From NCBI RefSeq assembly GCF_040081985.1, contig NZ_JBEBMH010000003.1:124001-188000 (forward strand): a stretch of 64,000 bases of DNA, written 5' to 3'. This DNA is from Kumtagia yinganensis (GTDB lineage Bacteria; Pseudomonadota; Alphaproteobacteria; Rhizobiales; Rhizobiaceae). Position numbers and translations under genes: made by a program. How positions within the stretch are numbered: the first letter of the stretch is position 1; each line of letters starts with the position of its first letter. Positions 54,008 to 61,330 of the stretch are shown here, piece by piece. A model generated the notes under the pieces. It was not told the DNA's origin, made no database searches, and was given only the letters and a program-made list of their open reading frames with translations.

Positions 54008-54086
54008 CAACGGATATCGCCACCGCGCGGCGGAAAATCCGCGCCGGCCATCGTTTCCTCGGTGTCGAGTCGCACAGGTGGCGTTG

Positions 54087-55013
54087 TCACGACGTGTCGG
54101 GCGACTGGAGCACCCAGCAGGCGAGCCCGTGGACGACGTCCAGAACCTCATGGACGTCATGGGTGGGTTTTGGGCGCCAGCCCGGCGGGCGGCCGGGTTT
54201 CAGAGGCCAGGTTCGGCGAGCCCGGCCCGGCCTGGGAGGGTCTCCGCTCCGCGCTGTCGCCGCTTTGCGCATTCTGCGCCGCGCGCCGATCGCGGCGAGC
54301 ATTTTGTCATGCTCGCTCATCGCGTCGGGGTCTCCGTCCCCAGCGGTCATCGCGTCGCGAGTTTTCTTATCCTGCGCGCTTACCGCGTCGCGCCGCGCCT
54401 GCCAGCGGGCAAAACGTTTGGCCTGGCGCGGCAGGTCGTCGAGGGTCGCGGCCAGCGTCTGAAGGCGCAAGGCCAGCCGCGACGCATCGATCGGGTCGTT
54501 TCGCGAGGCAGGCGGGGGTACGGGAACCGGCTCGCCGAAGCCGGCGATGGAGATGCGCGGCACGCCGCAGGGTGCCGGCCGCGAGGGCCGGCGGTTCCAG
54601 GGCGGCAGCGGATCGAACAGCGGCAGCGCCGGGACGCGGCGGACTTCCAACGGCCCGATACGGCGGAATTTGCGCCGGCCGAGCTTTTTCGGCTTCGGTT
54701 CTCGCGGACGCGGCGGCGGCAAGACCAGCCCGCGCGCCGCCACGACGATCAGCCTGCGCGCCGCCGCCTCGGCCGGACGCAGCAGTTTGAGGATGGCCCG
54801 GTGGAGATGGCGGGGGAGGGTAAGTGCCGGGGACCGTTTACTTTTTTCCGCCAGCACCTGCCTTGAAGCGGCCGCGCCTTTCCGCGGAAACAAAGTAAAC
54901 TGTCCCCCAGCGCCAACGCTTCCCCCGGCAGCCAGCCCGGCCATGCCGACAAGCATGGCAAGGATGCGCTTCAAAGCCTCCCGGTTCTTGTCGATCGCCG
55001 CATTCCAGTCCAT
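54087..55013 (-). CDS. Hypothetical rhizobial protein carrying an in-frame repeat insertion
   Basis: 308 residues from the ATG at 55013, with AAGGAGG eight bases upstream. N-terminal part MDWNAAIDKNREALKRILAM, then a hydrophobic stretch (LVGMAGLAAGG), a segment LPRHLHRAILKLLRPAEAAARRLIVVAARGLVLPPPRP, and a long basic, proline-rich C-terminal part. It resembles hypothetical proteins of rhizobia in which LPRHLHRA follows the hydrophobic helix closely. Here residues of about 36-61 (QFTLFPRKGAAASRQ and on) are encoded by a 79-base palindromic element (54829-54907). The insertion keeps the frame. Function unknown. Confidence 0.8.
   Translation of the reverse strand: MDWNAAIDKNREALKRILAMLVGMAGLAAGGSVGAGGQFTLFPRKGAAASRQVLAEKSKRSPALTLPRHLHRAILKLLRPAEAAARRLIVVAARGLVLPPPRPREPKPKKLGRRKFRRIGPLEVRRVPALPLFDPLPPWNRRPSRPAPCGVPRISIAGFGEPVPVPPPASRNDPIDASRLALRLQTLAATLDDLPRQAKRFARWQARRDAVSAQDKKTRDAMTAGDGDPDAMSEHDKMLAAIGARRRMRKAATARSGDPPRPGRARRTWPLKPGRPPGWRPKPTHDVHEVLDVVHGLACWVLQSPDTS
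54829..54907. repeat. Palindromic repeat element inserted in a gene
   Basis: The left end GGGGACCGTTTACTTT and right end AAAGTAAACTGTCCCC are inverted copies with one mismatch, and similarity continues inward (TTTTCCGC against GCGGAAAC). Total about 79 bases. The GGGGACAGTTTAC end resembles REP-like or RAYT-mobilised elements of proteobacteria (from memory). No transposase is inside, so it is a non-autonomous element. Confidence 0.7.
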
Positions 55014-55173
55014 CGCCACCGCCTCCTTTCCAGCACGGGCGGGGGGATTGTCGCGGAGGTTGGGAGGGGCGGGGACAGGTCCGGCGAAAATAATCCTGAC
55101 GGATGCTGACAAGGCTCGGCGAAGCTAATCGCCGCCTGTGGCTAAATCATCGACACCGGCGATAACTGGGGCT

Positions 55174-55194
55174 CTAGTCGAACAACAGCTTCAC
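55174..55194 (-). pseudogene. Remnant of DUF5615-type toxin gene
   Basis: A GTG at 55192-55194 overlaps the DUF433 stop as GTGA, the usual coupling in antitoxin-toxin pairs. It reads V-K-L-L-F-D and then TAG (55174-55176). K-L-L-F-D is the normal beginning of DUF5615 PIN-like proteins. The rest of the gene is not found downstream, so the toxin was deleted or replaced after its sixth codon. Confidence 0.65.
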
Positions 55195-55433
55195 GCGGCA
55201 GTCACGATGCGGCGCTCGCGGTTGGCAGCATAGGCAAGGGCGGCGCGGATGTCGTCCTCGGTGAGTTCGGGAAAGTCGGCGATGATGTCGTTATGCGACA
55301 TTCCAGCAGCCAGCGAGCCCAGAATGTCGGCCACGGCGATGCGCATGCCACGAATGCAAGGCCACCCGCCGCGCTTGCCGGGCTCTTGGGTGATAATGTG
55401 TTCATAGGCGGTGAACACAGGAGCTTGTAACAT
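55191..55433 (-). CDS. DUF433-family antitoxin-like protein
   Basis: 80 residues from the ATG at 55433 with GGGAG eight bases upstream. The DUF433 core is complete: ITQEPGKRGGWPCIRGMRIAVADIL, then LAAGMSHNDIIADFPELTEDDIRAALAYAA, a winged-helix-like DNA-binding domain found in VapB-like antitoxins next to DUF5615 PIN-like toxins. The toxin partner is reduced to six codons (55174-55194), so this is an orphan antitoxin, possibly kept as a regulator or as protection against related toxins. Confidence 0.88.
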   Translation of the reverse strand: MLQAPVFTAYEHIITQEPGKRGGWPCIRGMRIAVADILGSLAAGMSHNDIIADFPELTEDDIRAALAYAANRERRIVTAA

Positions 55434-55627
55434 GGCGCACATGCTCCCGACAGCGTCGATCCAACGAGTACACCATCTCGACTTCAGTCTGCCTTATAAG
55501 GGTTTTCCACACCGAACTGATTTAAGTACCTCTAAGCGCCCGCTGACGAGATCGTCCACGTTGCATTCACTTTGTTTGCGCCTATTCTCAGGAGGTAGGA
55601 TTCGTGTATGGGCTGAGGTAGACAATA

Positions 55628-57952
55628 ATGGCAAGAAAAAATGCCGGTGCATTCTTTGCGTTTCCGGCAAGTCCAGAGGATTTGCGTTCCACGATAGAGG
55701 CTGCAATCGTTCGTGCAAATCGAGCCGCATACTCCGCAACAGTTGGATGGCCTGATCTCGGGATATTTGGCCAATCAATCCCTGACGAGGTCAGAGCCTC
55801 AATTAACAATGCTGGTGCATTTGTATTTGACATAACGCAGCCAAATCTTAATGTTTATTATGAAGCCGGATTTGCAATTGGACTTGGTTTACCAATTGCC
55901 CCGGTCGTCAATTCGTCTTTCATCGGCGCTGTCGAAAATGTGCAAAGAGACGGACTTTTTGACAATGTCGGGTACAAGAAATATGATAACAATGAGCACC
56001 TTGCAGGTATATTGCTGAACCTTCCATCCGAAAATTTACTGTCTTTATATGGTCGCGATCTTGATTCTCAGCAACCGTTATTTTTTCTTGATACACTTCG
56101 GAAGACTGATTTTCGAAATTCCATTGTCTCAGCTATCAAGGGCTCTAAGGTACATTTTCGGAGCTTTGATCCTGTAGAAATTCCAAGGTTTTCGGTAGTA
56201 CCGATTATCGCCCAGATCACTGCGTCCGCAGGTTTGGTGGTCCCACTTCTTCCCGCCCACGTCGAAGATTCTTGGCGGCACAACCTGCGCGCCGCCTTTA
56301 TCGCCGGCATGGGGCACGGTCTGGATCGAGATACACTCATTATCCAAGCAAGGCGTTTTGATGAAATCGCCCCTGCGGATATTCGCGAGATCATTACGCC
56401 GGTCACCGACGAAAAATCGATTGCGGTAGCGGTCGAGAGTTTCGCGAAGACAGCACTGCTGGCGAGTCAATCGATAAAGAGACGGCAGGCAGACACCACA
56501 AAGTCCGCACTTCAAAGACTGACGCTCGGATCGTCGGCCGCAGAGAACGAGTTCCGCACGTTGTCAAGCTATTTTGTTGAGACGGCTGAGTTCGTCCGGA
56601 CCTTGCGCGGTGAGGTCTCGGTTGTTGCAGGGCGCAAAGGGTCCGGGAAGACAGCGATATTTTTCCAAGCCAGGGATAGCTTTCGAGAAGCGAAATCATT
56701 TATCGTTACTGATCTTAAGCCAGAATCGCATCAGTTGACCTATTTTCGCGAGGAGTTACTTAAGATAATAGACGTAGGAGCATTTGACCATACGATAGCT
56801 GGATTTTGGTACTTTTTAATACTGTCTGAGATATTATTGACAATTTCTGATGACCTTGAGCGACGAGCACGTTTTAATAGCACCGAACTGGAGAAACTTA
56901 ACGAAGTGCAAAGACTTTTAACTCTGTATGGCGTTGTGGAAAGCGGAGACTTCACGGCTCGCATAAATAGACTTGCGCGGCATATTCTTCAGGAAGTCCA
57001 AGCTCTACATAAGAGTGGGAAGGCGCTTTCACCCGAGACTTTGACCAACATTGTGTTTCGCGGCGGCGTTCATGAATTGCGCAGATCCATCGAGAAATAT
57101 GCGCGACCTGGTGAACAAATGATTGTTCTCTTTGATAACATCGACAAGGGGTGGCCATCCGCTGGCGTTCAAAGCATTGACATCCGACTTGTTCGTTTGC
57201 TTTTGGAAGCTCTTGAAAAAATAAAGAGAGACTTCTCCGCTGCACACAGGGAATTTATGTCTGTAGTATTTTTGAGAAACGACATCTATGAGATGTTGGT
57301 GGACACTACCCCGGATAGAGGAAAAGCGGGACAGGTTCGTATCGATTGGACTGATCGCGCTAAATTGAAGCAGGTTATTTTTCTTAGACTTAGAGCGTCG
57401 CTGAAAGATCAAAAGAGTAGCTTTGAAACCATCTGGGCTCGGTTTTTTCGCAAGATAGTTCTTGGACGGGATACATTTGAGTATTTTGTAGACCACTGCC
57501 TTATGCGGCCGCGATTTCTTATCAACATCATCGAGAATGCGATTTCAAATGCGATCAATCGAGGGCATTCTATTGTAGATGACGGGGATTGTATTGATGC
57601 AGTGCGGCAACACTCCCTATACCTTGTGGACGATTTTGGATACGAGATTCGCGATGTGTCTGGCCTTTCCGCAGAAATACTTTACTCACTTGTAGGCGTT
57701 GAAAAACAAATGAGTAAGAGTGATTTTGTTCGGCGGTTTGGTGACTCGGGCCTAACAAGCGAAGAGGCCGAAAAGGCGTTTCATCTTATGCTTTGGTATG
57801 GGGTTGTCGGGATCATTTCTAAATCAGGGGAGGAGCGTTTTATATACGACTACGAATACAACATGAAACGATTAGGTGCTGAAGCACGAAATCTCGGTGA
57901 CAATGCCATATATGTGACAAATCCGGCGCTCCATGTTGCGTTGGCTGGGTAG
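55628..57952 (+). CDS. TIR/deoxyribosyltransferase-like and P-loop ATPase fusion, candidate defence protein
   Basis: 774 residues, cytoplasmic; GAGG lies nine bases ahead of the ATG. Residues 1-130 look like a TIR or nucleoside deoxyribosyltransferase domain, with GAFVFDITQPNLNVYYEAGF giving N75 and a likely catalytic E79. Residues 185-300 repeat the pattern (NLRAAFIAGMGHGL) but have alanine (A223) at the glutamate place. The ATPase domain has Walker A VVAGRKGSGKTAIF (about 332-345) and Walker B MIVLFDNID (498-506), like Sll1717-family or KAP/STAND ATPases. The C-terminus looks like a winged helix (SKSDFVRRFGDSGLTSEEAEKAF). Base composition is far lower in G+C than its neighbours (18 of 60 at 55801-55860). 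It is an isolated transferred gene beside toxin remnants. An abortive-infection, NAD-consuming role is inferred. Confidence 0.88.
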   Translation: MARKNAGAFFAFPASPEDLRSTIEAAIVRANRAAYSATVGWPDLGIFGQSIPDEVRASINNAGAFVFDITQPNLNVYYEAGFAIGLGLPIAPVVNSSFIGAVENVQRDGLFDNVGYKKYDNNEHLAGILLNLPSENLLSLYGRDLDSQQPLFFLDTLRKTDFRNSIVSAIKGSKVHFRSFDPVEIPRFSVVPIIAQITASAGLVVPLLPAHVEDSWRHNLRAAFIAGMGHGLDRDTLIIQARRFDEIAPADIREIITPVTDEKSIAVAVESFAKTALLASQSIKRRQADTTKSALQRLTLGSSAAENEFRTLSSYFVETAEFVRTLRGEVSVVAGRKGSGKTAIFFQARDSFREAKSFIVTDLKPESHQLTYFREELLKIIDVGAFDHTIAGFWYFLILSEILLTISDDLERRARFNSTELEKLNEVQRLLTLYGVVESGDFTARINRLARHILQEVQALHKSGKALSPETLTNIVFRGGVHELRRSIEKYARPGEQMIVLFDNIDKGWPSAGVQSIDIRLVRLLLEALEKIKRDFSAAHREFMSVVFLRNDIYEMLVDTTPDRGKAGQVRIDWTDRAKLKQVIFLRLRASLKDQKSSFETIWARFFRKIVLGRDTFEYFVDHCLMRPRFLINIIENAISNAINRGHSIVDDGDCIDAVRQHSLYLVDDFGYEIRDVSGLSAEILYSLVGVEKQMSKSDFVRRFGDSGLTSEEAEKAFHLMLWYGVVGIISKSGEERFIYDYEYNMKRLGAEARNLGDNAIYVTNPALHVALAG

Positions 57953-57969
57953 GCAGGCGAGAAACGTCC

Positions 57970-60249
57970 TCAACTCCCCGCCGAATACGCCGCGATCGCC
58001 GCCATGTTGACGATGTCCGAATCCTTGGCGTTCAAGCTGACGATCTGCACCGGCTTGTTCAACCCCACCAGCAGCGGGCCGATGACGGTGGAGCCGCCGA
58101 GTTCCTGGAGCATGCGGGTCGAGATCGAGGCGGAGTGGAAGGCCGGCATGATCAGCACGTTGGCAGGGCCCGACAGGCGGCAGAAGGGGTATTGCTGCAT
58201 GAGGCGCGGGTTAAGCGCCACATCGGCGGCCATTTCGCCGTCATATTCGAAGTCGACGCGGCGCTTGTCGAGGATTTTCACCGCCTCCTGCACGCGCTCG
58301 GAGCGTTCGCCCGGCGGGTGGCCGAAGGTGGAGTAGGCGAGCATGGCCACGCGGGGTTCATATCCCATCCTTCGAGCGAAGCCGGCGGTTTCCTCGGCGA
58401 TGTCGGCAAGTTCTTCCGCGTTGGGCATGTCGTGGACGGCGGTGTCGGCGACGATCACCGTGCGGCCCCTGGACAGCACGATCGAGGCGCCGATGACGCA
58501 GTGGCCGGGCTTTGCGTCGATGACGCGCCTGATGTCGTCGAGCACGGTCGAATAGTTGCGGGTGACGCCGGTGACCACGCCGTCGGCGTCGCCCAGCGCC
58601 AGCATGCAGGCGGCAAAGTGGTTGCGGTCGTTGTTGATCAGCCGCTGGCAGTCGCGGAACAGGAACCCTTTGCGCTGCATACGCTCGTAGAGGTGGTCGG
58701 CATAGACGGTGTTGCGGCGCGACAGGCGGGCATTGATGATCTCGATGCCGGACTTGTTCAAATCGATGCCGGCGGCGCGCGCGTTCTCCTTGATGATCTC
58801 GTCGCGGCCGACCAGGATCGCCGTGCCGAGTTTCTGGTTCACATAGGCGACGGCGGCGCGCATCACCTGCTCCTCCTCGCCCTCGGCGAAGACGATGCGC
58901 TTGGGCTGGCGGCGGACGCGGTCGTAGATGCGCTGCAGGGTCGACGCGATCGGGTCGCGGCGGGCGGAAAGCTCCTGCGCGTAGCGGTCGAGGTCGAGGA
59001 TCGGTTTTCGCGCCACGCCGGTTTCCATGGCGGCCTTGGCCACCGCGATCGGGATCGCCGAGATCAGGCGCGGATCGAAGGGAACGGGGATGATGTAGTT
59101 GGGGCCGAATTTCGGCCGCATGCCCTGGTAGGCGGCGGCGACGTCGTCCGGCACATCCTCGCGGGCGAGGTCGGCCAGCGCCTTTGCCGCCGCCACCTTC
59201 ATCTCGTCATTGATCGTGGTGGCGCGCACGTCAAGCGCCCCGCGAAAGATGTAGGGGAAGCCGAGCACGTTGTTGACCTGGTTCGGATAATCCGAGCGGC
59301 CGGTCGCCATGATCGCGTCGGTGCGGATGTCGGCCACTTCCTCCGGGGTGATCTCCGGGTCGGGATTGGCCATGGCGAAGATGATCGGGTTCTTGGCCAT
59401 GGACTGGATCATGGCGGTGCTGAATGCGCCGCGCGCCGACAGGCCGAACACGACATCGGCGCCGTCCATGGCGTCGGCCAGGCTGCGCGCGTCGGTTTTT
59501 GCCGCATGCGCCGATTTCCACTGGTTCATGCCTTCGGTGCGGCCCTGGTAGACCACGCCCTTGGTGTCGCAGAGGATGACGTTTTCCGGGGCGAAGCCCA
59601 TCGACTTGATCAGCTCGACGCAGGCGATGCCGGCCGAGCCGGCGCCGTTGCAGACCAGTTTTGTCGTCTTCATGTCGCGGCCGGTGATTTCAAGCGCGTT
59701 GATGAGGCCGGCGGCGGCGATGATGGCCGTGCCGTGCTGGTCGTCATGGAAGACCGGGATGTCCATCACCTCGCGCAGCTTCTGCTCGATGATGAAGCAG
59801 TCGGGCGCCTTGATGTCCTCCAGATTGATGCCGCCGAAGGACGGGCCGAGATAGCGCACGGCGTTGATGAAGGTCTCGGCGTCCTCGGTGTCGACCTCGA
59901 GGTCGATGGAATCGACGTCGGCAAAGCGCTTGAACAGGACGGATTTGCCTTCCATCACCGGCTTGGAAGCCAGCGCGCCGAGATTGCCGAGGCCGAGGAT
60001 GGCGGTGCCGTTGGAGATGACGGCGACCATGTTGCCGCGCGACGTGTAGTCGAAAGCGCGGGAGGGGTCTTCGGCGATGGCCTTCACGGGGACGGCGACG
60101 CCGGGCGAATAGGCAAGCGACAGGTCGCGCTGCGTGGCCATCGGCTTGGTCGGCACGATCTCCAGCTTGCCCGGCCGGCCCATGGCGTGGAAGTCCAGCG
60201 CCTCCTGCGCGCTGACGGAGGGTCCGTTGTCGGCTTTCTTGGAGGCCAT
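57970..60249 (-). CDS. tme: NADP-dependent malic enzyme with phosphotransacetylase domain
   Basis: 759 residues from the ATG at 60249 (MASKKADNGPSVSAQEAL), GAAGGAA upstream. The N-terminal malic enzyme part (about 1-420) shows YSPGVAVPVKAIAEDP, the cofactor loop CNGAGSAGIACVEL and IFAMANPDPEITPEE. The C-terminal part (about 435-755) is phosphotransacetylase-like (IVFAEGEEEQVMRAA, GPANVLIMPAFHSASIS), a regulatory domain in rhizobial enzymes. It decarboxylates malate to pyruvate. NADP-type (tme) is chosen because tme lies next to mutS in rhizobia as I recall; the dme isozyme cannot be fully excluded by eye. Confidence 0.92.
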   Translation of the reverse strand: MASKKADNGPSVSAQEALDFHAMGRPGKLEIVPTKPMATQRDLSLAYSPGVAVPVKAIAEDPSRAFDYTSRGNMVAVISNGTAILGLGNLGALASKPVMEGKSVLFKRFADVDSIDLEVDTEDAETFINAVRYLGPSFGGINLEDIKAPDCFIIEQKLREVMDIPVFHDDQHGTAIIAAAGLINALEITGRDMKTTKLVCNGAGSAGIACVELIKSMGFAPENVILCDTKGVVYQGRTEGMNQWKSAHAAKTDARSLADAMDGADVVFGLSARGAFSTAMIQSMAKNPIIFAMANPDPEITPEEVADIRTDAIMATGRSDYPNQVNNVLGFPYIFRGALDVRATTINDEMKVAAAKALADLAREDVPDDVAAAYQGMRPKFGPNYIIPVPFDPRLISAIPIAVAKAAMETGVARKPILDLDRYAQELSARRDPIASTLQRIYDRVRRQPKRIVFAEGEEEQVMRAAVAYVNQKLGTAILVGRDEIIKENARAAGIDLNKSGIEIINARLSRRNTVYADHLYERMQRKGFLFRDCQRLINNDRNHFAACMLALGDADGVVTGVTRNYSTVLDDIRRVIDAKPGHCVIGASIVLSRGRTVIVADTAVHDMPNAEELADIAEETAGFARRMGYEPRVAMLAYSTFGHPPGERSERVQEAVKILDKRRVDFEYDGEMAADVALNPRLMQQYPFCRLSGPANVLIMPAFHSASISTRMLQELGGSTVIGPLLVGLNKPVQIVSLNAKDSDIVNMAAIAAYSAGS

Positions 60250-60384
60250 GGCGGTGGTGTTTCCTTCCCGAAGGCCGCGTTGCACGGCCCGATGCTTCTT
60301 TTTGTGGAGTGTTTCGGATTAAGGCTACACACCGGGCGAGTAAAGCGCCAAGCAGGATCATGATGCGCCAATCCTGGACATAAA

Positions 60385-61320
60385 ATGTTCCTCTCCGAGA
60401 GCCTTGCCATAGCCTCGGCATGCTGCATCGCCCTGTCAGGCATGCTGATCGCCGAACTGAACGGCCGCGTCGACGTGGTGCGGCTGGCGCGCTGGCAGAT
60501 GCTGGCCGCCTTCGCCATGACGGCGGCGGCGTCGCTCGCGGTGGGCGGCTGGCGCGCGCTGGAGGGCTGGCAGGTGTCGCTGCTGCTGCTGTCCGGCGTG
60601 GCGGGTATCATCATCGCCAGCACCACCTATTTCGCCGCGATCTATGCGGCCGGGCCGCGCGTCACCGCGCTGCTGTTCTCGCTGACATCGCCCATTGCGC
60701 TGGCGCTGGGGTATCTGTTTCTCGGCGAGACGATCACGGCGCGGCAGGGGCTCGGCATCGCCTGCGTGCTGGCGGGCGTGGCGATGGCGATCGGGCGGCC
60801 GCGGCGCTATGGCGGCGCCGGCAAGGGTATGCCCTCGGTGAGCATCGATGCGCCGTTGCCGCACGGCACGCCGGTGGCGCCTTCCCGCACCTTCACCGTC
60901 GGCGTCGTGCTGGGCGTGATCACGGCGGTCGGCCAGGCGGTGGGGACGCTGCTGGCGCGGCCGGCCATGGCGGCGGGCGTCGAGCCGTTCACCGCCATGG
61001 CGGTGCGCTCGGGCATAGCGGCGATCTTCTTCGCCGCGCTGCTGCTGGTGCCCTTGGCGGCACTGAACAAACCCTACCGTTTCAGCACCACCGACCTCGG
61101 CATCGCCGTCGGTTCGGCCTTTTTCGGCACGGGGCTCGGCATGTCGCTGCTGATGGCGGCGCTTGCCGCAGGCAGCGTCGGCATCGTCTCGACGCTGTCG
61201 TCGATGACGCCGGTGGTGATCCTGCCGATGGTGTGGCTGCGCACCGGTGTCGCCCCCTCGCCGGCTGCCTGGGCGGGCGCGGCGCTCGCAGTGGCGGGCA
61301 CGGGCCTTATCAGTCTATGA
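60385..61320 (+). CDS. EamA/DMT-family membrane transporter
   Basis: 311 residues with ten membrane segments in two EamA repeats (LLFSLTSPIALALGYLFLGETITARQGLGIACVLAGV; TLSSMTPVVILPMVWLRTG). A hydrophilic linker of about 35 residues joins the halves. Probably exports a metabolite. mutS starts ten bases after its stop, so the two share a transcript. Confidence 0.92.
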   Translation: MFLSESLAIASACCIALSGMLIAELNGRVDVVRLARWQMLAAFAMTAAASLAVGGWRALEGWQVSLLLLSGVAGIIIASTTYFAAIYAAGPRVTALLFSLTSPIALALGYLFLGETITARQGLGIACVLAGVAMAIGRPRRYGGAGKGMPSVSIDAPLPHGTPVAPSRTFTVGVVLGVITAVGQAVGTLLARPAMAAGVEPFTAMAVRSGIAAIFFAALLLVPLAALNKPYRFSTTDLGIAVGSAFFGTGLGMSLLMAALAAGSVGIVSTLSSMTPVVILPMVWLRTGVAPSPAAWAGAALAVAGTGLISL

Positions 61321-61330
61321 CGGAACGACG

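Noticed and set aside
53578..54462. 294-codon plus-strand frame over the ATPase promoter and the small charged protein
   Set aside because: Crosses an intergenic region and a gene in another frame; no ribosome site; low-complexity translation.
55411..55755. 114-codon plus frame starting inside the DUF433 gene
   Set aside because: Overlaps the start of the TIR-like gene in another frame, has no ribosome site and resembles no protein.
58135..60363. 742-codon plus-strand frame
   Set aside because: Antisense to the malic enzyme gene, which has all its motifs on the minus strand.
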